Source: Bacteroidales bacterium
GTDB taxonomy: Bacteria > Bacteroidota > Bacteroidia > Bacteroidales > WCHB1-69
Direction of reading: 5' to 3'
NCBI GenBank assembly: GCA_017613015.1
Contig: JAGAEQ010000020.1
Location: 1 to 40,436 of the forward strand
DNA: 40,436 nucleotides
Shown here: positions 31,677 through 40,436 of the stretch, piece by piece
How positions within the stretch are numbered: position 1 is the first letter of the stretch
Layout: each line of letters begins with the position of its first letter
Position numbers and translations under genes: made by a program
The notes under the pieces: model-generated
The model's database searches: none
Told to the model about the DNA's origin: nothing
Seen by the model: only the letters and a program-made list of their open reading frames with translations

Positions 31677-34600
31677 ATGAACAAGAAGAAATTAGGGCTT
31701 GTGGAATCCATGATGCATTCCCACCGCATTGTGTATTTGGTCATTGTGCTGCTTATCGCCTATGGCGTTTACGGACTGGCCGGCATGAACAAGCAGGAAT
31801 TCCCCGAGTTCACCATCAGGGAGGGCATTGTGGCGGCGGCCTACCCCGGAGCCACACCGGAAGAGATGGAAATGCAGGTCACCAAACCTTTGGAGAATTT
31901 TCTGTACACCTATCCCGAAGTGAACAAGGAGAAAACCTATTCCTACACCCAGAACGGCATTGTGTATGTGTTTGTCTCGTTAGAGAAAAGTGTGAAAAAC
32001 AAAACCGAAGTGTGGTCGAAAATCCGCCACGGACTAAAGGATTTCAAAGCCAAACTGCCTTCGGGCGTCGTGGCTCTTGTGGTCAATGACGATTTCGGCA
32101 ACACCTCCTCCCTGCTCATCACCATACAATCCAAGGACAAGACCTACAGGGAGCTGCACCAGTGCATGGACGAGCTCTGCGACCGGTTGCGCACCGTCAA
32201 GGCGGTCGGAAACATCAAGGTGTACGGGGAGCAACGGGAAGTCATCAACGTATACATAGACCAGGAGAAACTGGCCACCTACGGCATCAGCAACAAGACG
32301 CTGATGGCGGAACTCTTCACCCAAGGGCTGCTCCCGACCGGCGGCAGCGTGGACAACGGCGACGAAATCATCCCCATACACATTCACAGTCCCCTTTCCG
32401 ACGAGAAGGAAATCGGGGAGCAGATTGTCTATTCCGACCCGTTAGGACATGTCATACGGCTGAAAGACGTGGCCCGCATCCAACGGGAGTACGAAAAGCC
32501 TTCCTCCTTTATCCGCAAAGACGGTGAGAATGCTCTGGTGCTTTCCGTGGAAATGCAGCCCGGAAACAACATCGTCACCTTCGGAAAACGGATAGAGAAA
32601 CAGTTGGCGGCTTTCCAGCGGACGCTGCCGGAAGATGTGCAGCTCTACCGCATCACCGACCTGCCCCACGTGGTAGGCAAATCCGTGTACTCCTTCCTGC
32701 GTGACCTGCTCGTCGCCATTCTGGTGGTGGTCGTCGTCATGCTGATGTTCTTCCCCATACGCTCCGCGCTGATCACCGCCTCCAGCATCCCCATCACCAT
32801 CACCATGACCTGGGCGCTCATGTACGCCCTGAAAATGGAAATCAACACCGTCACCTTAGCCTCGCTGATTGTGGTGCTCGGCATGATTGTGGACAACGCT
32901 ATCGTCATCATTGACGGATACATACACAACACAGAACACGGCATGTCGCCCAAGGAGGCCGCCATCCAGAGCGCCAACACCTATTTTGAGCCGCTGCTTG
33001 TCGCCACTTTGGCCATGGCTTTGGCTTTCTTCCCCTTCATGTTCACCATGACGGGACCCATAGGCGAGTTCGTGCAGCATTTCCCCTGGCCCTTCACCTT
33101 CGCGCTGCTACTCTCCCTCTTGGTCGCCGTGCTGCTGACCCCGTACTGGGCCTCCAAATACATCCCGCAAAGCCGGCCGGAGAAAAGCCTCGGCAAGGTC
33201 GCGCAATGGCAGAACAACTTTTTCAAGCGTTTGCAGGGAAGCTACGAATGGCTGTTGGAGAAGTGTTTCCGCCACCCCTACCTCACCCTCGGCATAGGCG
33301 TGGGAAGCATTCTGATTTCGGTCTATCTGTTTCTGTTCCATACCAATATCCAGATGATGCCTTTGGCCGAACGCGACAGTTTCGCCCTGGAGGTCAGGCT
33401 GCCGGAAGGAAGCGCCCTGGCACAGACCGCCGCCGTCTGCGACAGTCTGGAATCCATGCTTTCAACCGACCGTGACATCGAGGCCATCACCGTTTTCTAC
33501 GGCAGCGGCTCGCCCCGCTTCATGACCACCTACGCGCCCAGCCTGCCCGGCGAGAATTACGCCCAGTTCATTGTGAACACCCGTTCGGTGCATGCCACGG
33601 AAAGAGTGCTCGCCAAATATTCCAACGCCTTGGAGCACCATTTTCCCAACGCCTTGCTCCGTTTCAAGCATTTGGACTACCAGACGGCCAAAAACGCCAT
33701 CGAAATCCGGCTGAAAGGCGACAACACGGAACGTTTGCGCGACTATGCGGACACCCTGACCGCCTTTCTGCACACCTTGGACGACCAGCTGACCTGGATA
33801 CACACCGATTTTGACGGCTACCGGGCCTACGCCGACATCACCTTGGATCCGGTGGAAGCCTCCCGTTTAGGCATCACGCAAACAACGTTGGGACTGAGTC
33901 TTGCCTCGCAATACGGGGGCACGCCGCTCACCACCCTGTGGGAAGGAAGCTACGCCATACCTGTCCGTCTGAAAACCGACCGCAGCGAAGAGGGAGAGAA
34001 CATCACCGGGTTGGAAAAGGAGATGGTGCCCACCATACTTCCGGGAACCTGGGTGCCGCTACGGCAGATAGCCGGTGTCACGCCTCGTTGGGAGCCGGTG
34101 CGCATCGTGCGCCGGAACGGAGTGCACTGCCTGACCGTGAGTGCGGATTTGCGCTACGGAAAAAGCCAGCCTGAGGTCATGAAGAAAATCAAGCATTACA
34201 TGCGCCACGACTTCGCACCCAATCTTCCGGAGGATGTGGAATGGGCCTACGGCGGTCTGGAGGAAACCAATATGGAGCTGCTTCCTGAAATCGTGTCGGG
34301 CCTTATACTGATGATACTTCTGATTTTCTTCTGTTTGGTATATGCCCTGAAAAAAATCAGCCTGGCCCTGCTTTCCTTGTTCTCCACCCTGCTCTGCCTG
34401 TTAGGCGCCATCATCGGGTTGAAGATTTTCCATATCGATTTCGGCATCACTTCCATCTTGGGCATTGTCAGTCTGGTGGGCATTGTAGTCCGTAACGCCA
34501 TCATCATGTTCCAATACGCGGAGGAGCGCATAAAGGAAGGCATGACGGTCAGGGAGGCCGCGCACGAAGCCGGGAAACGAAGGATGCGCCCCATTTTCCT

Positions 34601-36233
34601 GACCTGCGCCTGCGCCGCCGCCGGTGTCATTCCGATGATCATCAGCCGCAGCACCCTGTGGATGCCCATGGGTGTCATTATCTGCTTCGGCATGATTTTT
34701 TCCTTCATTCTGATTGTCTGTGTGCTGCCCATCGCCTATTGGAAGATTTTCGAGGAAAACGAAAGAATCAACCAACGGAAAGCCGCCGCCAAAGCGACGT
34801 TGCCGCTGATAGGGCTGGCACTGCTGTGCGCCCCGGTGCAGCTGCACGCGCAAAACACGCCCGACGAGACCCTGCGGCTTTCGTTGGACAGCTGCAAGGC
34901 ATTGGCGATGCGCAACCAAAAAGAAATGAAAAACAGCCAATTGGCCATAGACGCCGCCAAAGAGACCAAGAAAGCGGCCTTCACCAAGTATTTTCCCACG
35001 GTAAGCGCCAGTGCATCCGCATTCAAGATGGCAGACCCTTTGTTAGACATCCAATCGGAAAGGGACGATGCGGAAATCCACGCGGAAGTCAAGTACAAGG
35101 GGGGCGATTTGAGCGGACTGCTGGACGATTTGGCGGCGAGCAGCCCCCTGCTTGGAAATTTATTAAAATCTATGGATTTCAGCAGTATAACATCCAATCT
35201 TTCCGCCGAAGCCGAAATCAAGGCCATTGATCAGGGCAGCGTCGCCATGGTCACGGCCATACAGCCCGTTTTTGCCGGAGGCCGCATCGTGAACGGGAAC
35301 CGCTTGGCCTCGGTTGGCGTGGAAGCGGCGGAATGCCAGCAAATCCTTGCGGGCCAGAACAGCCTCATCGCCGTGGAGAAAAACTACTGGCTCATCGTTT
35401 CCCTGACGGAGAAACGGAAAACCTTAGCCGCCTTGGAGACCCTGCTGGACACCCTTTCCCGCGATGTGCACACCGCTTACGAAGCCGGTGTAGTCACCCG
35501 CACGGACGTGCTGAAAGTGCAATTGAAACAAAATGAGATCCGTTCCGCGAAAAACACCTTGGAAAACGGAATCCGGCTGGCCACCATGGCTTTGTGCCAA
35601 AGCATCGGGGTGCCGTTCCAGGAAAGCGTCGAGCTGACAGATTCCCTGCAAATCGAACCCGACCAGCTGCAAACCGGTTTCGACTTGTCGGAATCCCTGC
35701 GGATGCGCAACGAATACCGCCTGCTGGACTTGAATGTGAAGGCGGAGTCCCTGCGGGCGAAAATGATTCTGGGCGAAAGCCTGCCGCAAATCGGCATAGG
35801 CGCAGCGGCTTTCTACTACAACATTGTGGGAACCGACATGGGCAACGCCTGCATTTTCGCCACGGCGAACATTCCGTTGAGCGCGTGGTGGGAGAACGCA
35901 CACCAGTACAAGAAGCAGCAAATCCAGGTCCGGATGGCGGAAAACAAACGGCAGGATTTGGGTGAAAAGATGTCCCTGCAAATGCAGCAAAGCGCCAACG
36001 AGGTGAACCGTCTGCGCGACGAACTGGAAAACAGCGAGGAAACCAGACAACAAGCGGAGGAGAACATGAAAGAGACCCAGCACTACTACGAAGCCGGAAT
36101 GGTGCCGCTTTCGGATTATCTTGAAGCGCAAAGCATCTGGCTGAATGCGAGTTCAGCCGTCACGGACACCAAAGCCGCCCTGCGGACTGCCTACCAGCAG
36201 TATTTGCAGGCCTGCGGCAGGGAGGTGCGGTAG
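31677..36233 (+). CDS. RND efflux pump fused to a TolC-like outer-membrane channel
   Basis: A single 1518-residue protein. Residues 1-1034 are a complete RND permease: first helix near 17-36, the docking and porter regions, helix block near 340-490, a second periplasmic loop, and helices near 865-1025. Asp406 followed by Asn407 (VVLGMIVDNAIVII) replaces the usual Asp-Asp pair of helix 4; Arg939 (VSLVGIVVRNAII) takes the place of the usual Lys of helix 10. Residues about 1035-1058 look like a signal peptide: basic start KAAAKATLPLIGLALLCAPV and a cleavage-type LHA before Gln1059. Residues 1059-1518 are a complete TolC-like protein (about 460 residues) with both duplicated halves, for example ALAMRNQKEMKNSQLAIDAA, AYEAGVVTRTDVLKVQL and HYYEAGMVPLSDYLEAQSIW. 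No ATG or clear start lies at the junction, so it is a real translational fusion. Confidence 0.93.
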   Translation: MNKKKLGLVESMMHSHRIVYLVIVLLIAYGVYGLAGMNKQEFPEFTIREGIVAAAYPGATPEEMEMQVTKPLENFLYTYPEVNKEKTYSYTQNGIVYVFVSLEKSVKNKTEVWSKIRHGLKDFKAKLPSGVVALVVNDDFGNTSSLLITIQSKDKTYRELHQCMDELCDRLRTVKAVGNIKVYGEQREVINVYIDQEKLATYGISNKTLMAELFTQGLLPTGGSVDNGDEIIPIHIHSPLSDEKEIGEQIVYSDPLGHVIRLKDVARIQREYEKPSSFIRKDGENALVLSVEMQPGNNIVTFGKRIEKQLAAFQRTLPEDVQLYRITDLPHVVGKSVYSFLRDLLVAILVVVVVMLMFFPIRSALITASSIPITITMTWALMYALKMEINTVTLASLIVVLGMIVDNAIVIIDGYIHNTEHGMSPKEAAIQSANTYFEPLLVATLAMALAFFPFMFTMTGPIGEFVQHFPWPFTFALLLSLLVAVLLTPYWASKYIPQSRPEKSLGKVAQWQNNFFKRLQGSYEWLLEKCFRHPYLTLGIGVGSILISVYLFLFHTNIQMMPLAERDSFALEVRLPEGSALAQTAAVCDSLESMLSTDRDIEAITVFYGSGSPRFMTTYAPSLPGENYAQFIVNTRSVHATERVLAKYSNALEHHFPNALLRFKHLDYQTAKNAIEIRLKGDNTERLRDYADTLTAFLHTLDDQLTWIHTDFDGYRAYADITLDPVEASRLGITQTTLGLSLASQYGGTPLTTLWEGSYAIPVRLKTDRSEEGENITGLEKEMVPTILPGTWVPLRQIAGVTPRWEPVRIVRRNGVHCLTVSADLRYGKSQPEVMKKIKHYMRHDFAPNLPEDVEWAYGGLEETNMELLPEIVSGLILMILLIFFCLVYALKKISLALLSLFSTLLCLLGAIIGLKIFHIDFGITSILGIVSLVGIVVRNAIIMFQYAEERIKEGMTVREAAHEAGKRRMRPIFLTCACAAAGVIPMIISRSTLWMPMGVIICFGMIFSFILIVCVLPIAYWKIFEENERINQRKAAAKATLPLIGLALLCAPVQLHAQNTPDETLRLSLDSCKALAMRNQKEMKNSQLAIDAAKETKKAAFTKYFPTVSASASAFKMADPLLDIQSERDDAEIHAEVKYKGGDLSGLLDDLAASSPLLGNLLKSMDFSSITSNLSAEAEIKAIDQGSVAMVTAIQPVFAGGRIVNGNRLASVGVEAAECQQILAGQNSLIAVEKNYWLIVSLTEKRKTLAALETLLDTLSRDVHTAYEAGVVTRTDVLKVQLKQNEIRSAKNTLENGIRLATMALCQSIGVPFQESVELTDSLQIEPDQLQTGFDLSESLRMRNEYRLLDLNVKAESLRAKMILGESLPQIGIGAAAFYYNIVGTDMGNACIFATANIPLSAWWENAHQYKKQQIQVRMAENKRQDLGEKMSLQMQQSANEVNRLRDELENSEETRQQAEENMKETQHYYEAGMVPLSDYLEAQSIWLNASSAVTDTKAALRTAYQQYLQACGREVR

Positions 36234-36259
36234 AAAACTTTTTAGGAAACAATTGACAG

Positions 36260-39200
36260 CTACTTCTTTACGCCCATAATCCGCACCGGTCCCAACAGTC
36301 CGGAAGCATCCAAGGGAGTGTCGGGACGGAAAAAGGGATATGTGGCATAGCCTATCCGTTGGGGAGCGTCAGGCTGCAAATCCCCAATCATGCGGTTCGC
36401 CCAAGTGTTGGTCACACGGATTTCAAGGGTGTTACGTCCTGGACGCAGCCTGCCTTGCAGCGGAAGCAGAAAAGGCTCCTTCCAGCACAGGCCCGCATCC
36501 TCCCCATTGAGAAACACACGGGCAAGGTGGCGCACGCCGCCCAAGTCCAGCCAAAGGGAGGAATCTTCGGAACGGGCTGTTTCCCAATAAAAATCACAGC
36601 TGTACGCGACAGTGCCGGAAAAATAGCGTATCCCCGGCTCTGCCATCGCATGCAACGGACGGAGGCTGTCAAGCCGGAGCGTGTCCGGTGCGTCCCTACC
36701 CGGCTGAAAAGCAAGCGTCCACGGACCGGAAAGCTCACGCACACACTGGAGGGAGAGCGGCGGGAAAGCGGCGGAATCAACAGCGGTATCCTCGCCAAAC
36801 CACACAAACTGGGCATCGTCCCGGACAAAACGCAAACGCACCAAGGTGCGCCCGTCCCGTACCACATACCCGGCCTCTTCCACCAGACCGGTTTCAGCAT
36901 GCAGAATCAAAGGCTTTTTGCCGCTTATCCGGAAAGAGACCTCCACCTCACGGGCTTCCGGACAGGTATGGGTGAGCCAGTACAGCTCGCCATCCTCCAA
37001 ATGCCGGTGCACAAAACGTATGCCCTCCGTATGCTCCGCCCGGACATCCACATCCCTGCAAAGACCGCGCTGTAACAAAGCGGTTTCCAAGGCTTCCGGC
37101 TTCACCACATTGGGTCTCCCCGACCCCCAAACGGCACGCACCAGACTGTCGAACTCCTTGCGGTCGTAATGCAGGTTGATGCAGTCCGCCGGGGCGTTTC
37201 CCGCCAACAACACCCCCGCGTCGGCGATGGCGGCCAGCTTCCGCAACACCGGCATGGAAACGGCCTTTACCTCCCTGTCCATCAACAAGGAATGGTAGCG
37301 CATGCCCGAAACACTGACGAGCGCATCCCCTTCCGGCTGCAAAGCAGTCAGCAATGCGCTTCTGTTCACAAAATCAAAAGCATATCCCTCCGGCACCTCC
37401 GGGCGTTCGTACTGAAAGCGGGAGGTCAGGTTGGTGGTTTCACTGTAAAAGCAAGCGACATCCGCCACATAGCGGCCCTGCGAAAGCAAGGCGCAGCTGC
37501 GGGAAAGGTAATCCGTCCAGGCACGGGCCTCCCCCGCCCATGTCTCATGGCGGTCAAACCATTGGCCGAAACGCCCCAACCCTATGCCGGGAAACTTGTC
37601 GTCCACCGGCTGATGCGGCGAGCAATGTACCACAAAACGCGTAAGCCCGCAGGCCATGGCAGCGTCCGCATGCGGTTTCAGGCTGCCGGGATGGAAGGAC
37701 CAGGCCAAGGGCCGTCCGTCGGGAGAGGTGAGGCTGCCATCTGTGGTAAAAGACTCTGCAGCACAGACTTTTTGCCCATAAATATGCGCCACGGAAGCAG
37801 ATTCCCGGATATCGGCTTCATAGAGCGGATCTATCCCATAGGCCCGGGTCACCCAAAAGGCCGACATGGGAACCGTGGCGTGCCGTTTCACATCCATGCC
37901 GTCCGCCGTAAAGTGGCGGCCCCCTTCGTGGGATTCGGTGTAGCGGCCCATGCCGTAGCGTGCAAGCAGCGTGTCCACCGCATCGTAATGGTATTCCGTC
38001 ATCATTTCGCCTATGGTCTGCCGCCAGTCCTGCAAAAAACGGTCGGTCTGCGCCGCACTTTCCACCACCTGCCCGAACAGCGCGGGCAGCCAAGGCAGCA
38101 TATTGTATCCCCGACGCGCTTCAAAAGCCTGGGGCAAACCCGGTGTCCAAGTCTGGCAACCAGCTTCATAACTATCTATCATCAAATGGCTTACAACCCG
38201 TCCCAAACAAGCCCGGCCGGCTGCGTCCAAACTGTCCAGGTAACAGCGATAATACTTCGCAATGGCCCGGGGGTCCAGTTTGTCCACCTCCAGTCCGGTG
38301 GCCTCCGGCGACGCGGGGCCGTTCCGCCTCCCGCGCAGCGTATATCCTATACGGTATATCCGCCACCGGCCCGGCGGCACTTTCCAACGGAGCACGCCCT
38401 TGCGGTAACAGGAAGTGATGTCTAATACGTCCCGCAACGGCACCGCGTCCGGGGTGGGCGGGGTGGGAAAGGAATCCCGCAAGGCGGCATCCGTGAAAAA
38501 GCCGGCCTTTTCCGTATCCATGTTCACCCTTGTCACCGGATACAAACGCACCTCATTGAAGGTCAATGTTTCTCCGTCCGCACAAGGGGACACCCGGAAA
38601 AACTTCGCCTTGGTCTCCGTAACGGCAAAGGTCAAAAAAGGGATTTTGGTGTCCGGACAACGCTCCACAAAGGTGTGGAAGGTTTTCCCGTCATTGCTGT
38701 ACTCCCAACGGCGCATACTCCGACTGACCCAATCGTCGTCATAGCCCTGCATGATGGACTTTACGGTTTGCCGTTCTGGAAATTCGAACAGTATCCAGGC
38801 TTTTCCGGAAGCGTCGGGACGCACCGAGCAGCGCGTCATGAGGTCTCCGTCGCACAAGGCGTACACGTCCGAACCGTCACTGGCCGTGATCCGTACCCCC
38901 AAGTCCTCCATCGGGCGGTCCGCATCCGGCAGTTTCACCGCATACACATACAAATCCCGGTAAAAACGGTAACGCTCCGGCATATTCCGGTTCAGCACAT
39001 GGGTGAGGTATTTTCCGGCCACGGTATTAGGCTCCGGCAAGGCAAGTTTGATTTTTTTGCCGCCCTCCACGTCCAAGAATTTCCAATTCAGGGTTTTCAT
39101 GGATTCCTCCTCCGGCACCCAAGGGCCTCCGGTCGCGCTCCATCCGGGCGAACTGGCCACCGCCACCTGCAAATGCAGGGAATCGGCCAAGTCCATGGCA

Positions 39201-39493
39201 GTGCGGAAAGCCTCCTTCCATTCCGGACTTCCGTAGGCAAGCCTGCGGGAAACCAGCTGCGGGGTCTCCAAACCGGCATCAAACCAGTGGAAACCGGAAA
39301 TCCCTGCCGCCTGCATCCACAGCAAATCCTTGCGTATGCCTTCCGGCGAAATGTTTCCGTTCATCCAATGCCACCACACCTGGGGACGCGCCTCCGCCGG
39401 AGGATCGGCAAAGCATTCCAACAGCCCCGGCTGCGCCTGCACCGGAACGCACACGGCCCACAGGCTGAACAAGACCATCCATTTCCGCATCAT
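36260..39493 (-). CDS. GH106-like glycoside hydrolase (probable alpha-L-rhamnosidase)
   Basis: Large periplasmic or exported enzyme of 1077 residues. The signal peptide is MMRKWMVLFSLWAVCVPVQA. The first part matches GH106-type proteins: FADPPAEARPQVWWHWMNGN, then an ISPEGIRKDLLWMQAAGISG segment, WFDAGLETPQ, and SSPGWSATGGPWV. A discoidin-like insert lies at about 200-320 (WILFEFPERQTVKSIMQGYD and WEYSNDGKTFHTFV). Later come SHEGGRHFTADGMDVKRHAT, SFTTDGSLTSPDGRPLAWSF and a C-terminal galactose-binding-like sandwich (LDLGGVRHLARVFLNGEDAG, ending DASGLLGPVRIMG). There is no T9SS sorting domain, so it should stay in the periplasm. GH106 enzymes cut rhamnose from pectic rhamnogalacturonan; substrate here is inferred. 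It lies 30 bases after uxaC. Confidence 0.86.
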   Translation of the reverse strand: MMRKWMVLFSLWAVCVPVQAQPGLLECFADPPAEARPQVWWHWMNGNISPEGIRKDLLWMQAAGISGFHWFDAGLETPQLVSRRLAYGSPEWKEAFRTAMDLADSLHLQVAVASSPGWSATGGPWVPEEESMKTLNWKFLDVEGGKKIKLALPEPNTVAGKYLTHVLNRNMPERYRFYRDLYVYAVKLPDADRPMEDLGVRITASDGSDVYALCDGDLMTRCSVRPDASGKAWILFEFPERQTVKSIMQGYDDDWVSRSMRRWEYSNDGKTFHTFVERCPDTKIPFLTFAVTETKAKFFRVSPCADGETLTFNEVRLYPVTRVNMDTEKAGFFTDAALRDSFPTPPTPDAVPLRDVLDITSCYRKGVLRWKVPPGRWRIYRIGYTLRGRRNGPASPEATGLEVDKLDPRAIAKYYRCYLDSLDAAGRACLGRVVSHLMIDSYEAGCQTWTPGLPQAFEARRGYNMLPWLPALFGQVVESAAQTDRFLQDWRQTIGEMMTEYHYDAVDTLLARYGMGRYTESHEGGRHFTADGMDVKRHATVPMSAFWVTRAYGIDPLYEADIRESASVAHIYGQKVCAAESFTTDGSLTSPDGRPLAWSFHPGSLKPHADAAMACGLTRFVVHCSPHQPVDDKFPGIGLGRFGQWFDRHETWAGEARAWTDYLSRSCALLSQGRYVADVACFYSETTNLTSRFQYERPEVPEGYAFDFVNRSALLTALQPEGDALVSVSGMRYHSLLMDREVKAVSMPVLRKLAAIADAGVLLAGNAPADCINLHYDRKEFDSLVRAVWGSGRPNVVKPEALETALLQRGLCRDVDVRAEHTEGIRFVHRHLEDGELYWLTHTCPEAREVEVSFRISGKKPLILHAETGLVEEAGYVVRDGRTLVRLRFVRDDAQFVWFGEDTAVDSAAFPPLSLQCVRELSGPWTLAFQPGRDAPDTLRLDSLRPLHAMAEPGIRYFSGTVAYSCDFYWETARSEDSSLWLDLGGVRHLARVFLNGEDAGLCWKEPFLLPLQGRLRPGRNTLEIRVTNTWANRMIGDLQPDAPQRIGYATYPFFRPDTPLDASGLLGPVRIMGVKK

Positions 39494-39523
39494 GCTTATT
39501 TTATGTATTTTATATTAAAAGAG

Positions 39524-40436
39524 CTACTTGTGTGAATCGGTTTGTTCGGATGGGAAAAAATAGTTTTCGGCATTGGTGTAAGAAATGGCTTTCACCAAGG
39601 AACCGACCCATTCGATGTCATTCGGAATCAAGCCTTTTTCCATTTCACCGCCCAGTTTGTCGCAAAGAATGCGCCGGAAATACTCATGACGCGTGTAGCT
39701 GAGGAAGGAGCGGGAATCCGTGAGCATGCCCACGAAACGCCCCAGCACCCCCAATTGGGAAAACGCCTCCAAATGGCGCAGCATGCCGTCCCTGTGGTCG
39801 TTGAACCACCAGGCGGCCCCCAACTGCATACGGCCGGGCTCCGGCCCGTGCTGGAAATTGCCCAGCAGCGAAAGCAGCATCTCGTTGTCCCGGGGATGAA
39901 GGGAGTACACGATGGTGCGCGGCAGCACGCCCGCTGTCTCCAAACGGTCAAACAAGCGGTTCAGAGAAACAGCGGAAGACCAGTCGCCTATGCTGTCGAA
40001 ACCGCTATCGGGCCCGAGGCGGCGGAACATCACCGTGTTATTGTTGCGCAGGCAGGAGTAATGGATTTGCGCCGCCCAACCCGCCCGGGCGTCCGCGGCC
40101 AACCCCTCATACAGCCAAGCCGACTTGAAGCGGCGGATTTCAGACTCGTCCAAAGGCTGGCGGAGGCGGGCTTTGCTGAAAATGCGGCAAATCTCGTCCC
40201 GGGTGTAGGGGTCGGCAAAAATCTCGGTGGTTCCGTAGTCGGAAAGCACACAGCCCTGCGCGGCAAAATAACGGTGGCGCGTGTCCATCGCATGCAGAAA
40301 AGCGTCCCAGTCCTCCACGGGGAAACCTGCCGCATCGGCAAGAGCATCCACCCAACGGTTCCAGTTTTCCGTTTGGCCGATGTGAGAAGCCTTGTCACTG
40401 CGCCATGTGGGAAGCACCTTGATTTCAAAGCCTTCC
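39524..40436 (-). CDS. uxaC: Glucuronate isomerase, 5' end cut off
   Basis: Isomerises D-glucuronate to D-fructuronate or D-galacturonate to D-tagaturonate. The frame is open to the window edge (the visible start reads EGFEIKVLPTWRSDKASHIG), and the 304 visible residues are the C-terminal two thirds of a protein of about 470. Recognised segments include LSDYGTTEIFAD, RNNNTVMFRRLGPDSGFDSI, VLPRTIVYSLHPRDNEMLLS and WWFNDHRDGMLRHLEAFSQL, then a DSRSFLSYTRHEYFRRILCD segment, all typical of UxaC. It is followed after 30 bases by the GH106-like gene on the same strand. Confidence 0.93.
   Translation of the reverse strand, partial: EGFEIKVLPTWRSDKASHIGQTENWNRWVDALADAAGFPVEDWDAFLHAMDTRHRYFAAQGCVLSDYGTTEIFADPYTRDEICRIFSKARLRQPLDESEIRRFKSAWLYEGLAADARAGWAAQIHYSCLRNNNTVMFRRLGPDSGFDSIGDWSSAVSLNRLFDRLETAGVLPRTIVYSLHPRDNEMLLSLLGNFQHGPEPGRMQLGAAWWFNDHRDGMLRHLEAFSQLGVLGRFVGMLTDSRSFLSYTRHEYFRRILCDKLGGEMEKGLIPNDIEWVGSLVKAISYTNAENYFFPSEQTDSHK

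Noticed and set aside
31677..36233. Assignment as a CusA/CzcA heavy-metal pump because of the TolC fusion
   Set aside because: The helix 4 segment reads GMIVDNAIVII and no methionine pairs or CzcA-type acidic signature were recognised; the drug-type RND group fits better, although the substrate is open.
1..40436. tRNA, rRNA, CRISPR arrays, insertion sequences, prophage or plasmid genes
   Set aside because: No cloverleaf-like sequences in the gaps, no spaced direct repeats, no transposase, integrase or replication genes among the translations. Short gaps leave little room for unseen RNA genes.

Overview
The window looks like chromosomal DNA from a member of the Bacteroidota, most likely order Bacteroidales. 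The evidence is a complete type IX secretion core in the Porphyromonas-like order porP-K-L-M-N (gldK-N homologues), a cargo protein with a type A C-terminal sorting domain, a lipoprotein-type TamL, several families I know mainly from Bacteroidota (DUF4294, DUF1599, DUF3109, BT_3928-like), and upstream boxes matching the Bacteroidota -7 consensus TAnnTTTG. No tRNA, rRNA, CRISPR array, insertion sequence or prophage was seen. Base composition and style look even throughout. Species cannot be named from this sequence alone.

Left part, + strand (1-9650): the 3' part of exbB, a small four-helix membrane protein and two exbD genes form a TonB-energising motor operon, closed by a strong terminator. 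A promoter then serves ftsK, a LolA-like periplasmic carrier and TamL, which are tightly packed. A single T9SS cargo gene with GLUG-like repeats follows and ends at a bidirectional terminator.

Middle, all - strand (9660-25789): a four-gene operon (DUF3109 - yqgE - polysaccharide flippase - aroA); a cysteine desulfurase-like gene with its own promoter and terminator; an operon of an outer-membrane barrel protein, a helix-hairpin-helix/beta-barrel protein, a DUF58 protein and a RadC-family protein; then the type IX secretion operon porP-porK-porL-porM-porN, ending in a UUCG-tetraloop terminator.

Right part (26085-40436): a - strand operon of DUF1599 protein, BT_3928-like DoxX/redoxin-like membrane protein and nadE. 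Divergent from it lies a + strand envelope redox group (DUF4294 protein, thioredoxin-like lipoprotein, RseC-like protein). Next is a two-gene drug-efflux operon: a lipoprotein membrane-fusion protein, and a single 1518-residue protein that joins a complete RND pump, an internal signal-peptide-like segment and a complete TolC-like outer-membrane channel. The window ends with a - strand pair, glucuronate isomerase (cut by the window edge) and a GH106-like glycoside hydrolase, suggesting use of uronate- and rhamnose-containing plant polysaccharide.

The most unusual objects are the RND-signal-TolC fusion with altered proton-relay residues, the overlapping pair of barrel protein plus helix-hairpin-helix/barrel protein, and the RseC-like gene that sits with a thioredoxin lipoprotein and not with rnf genes. 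All homology statements come from reading the translations; no database search was run.
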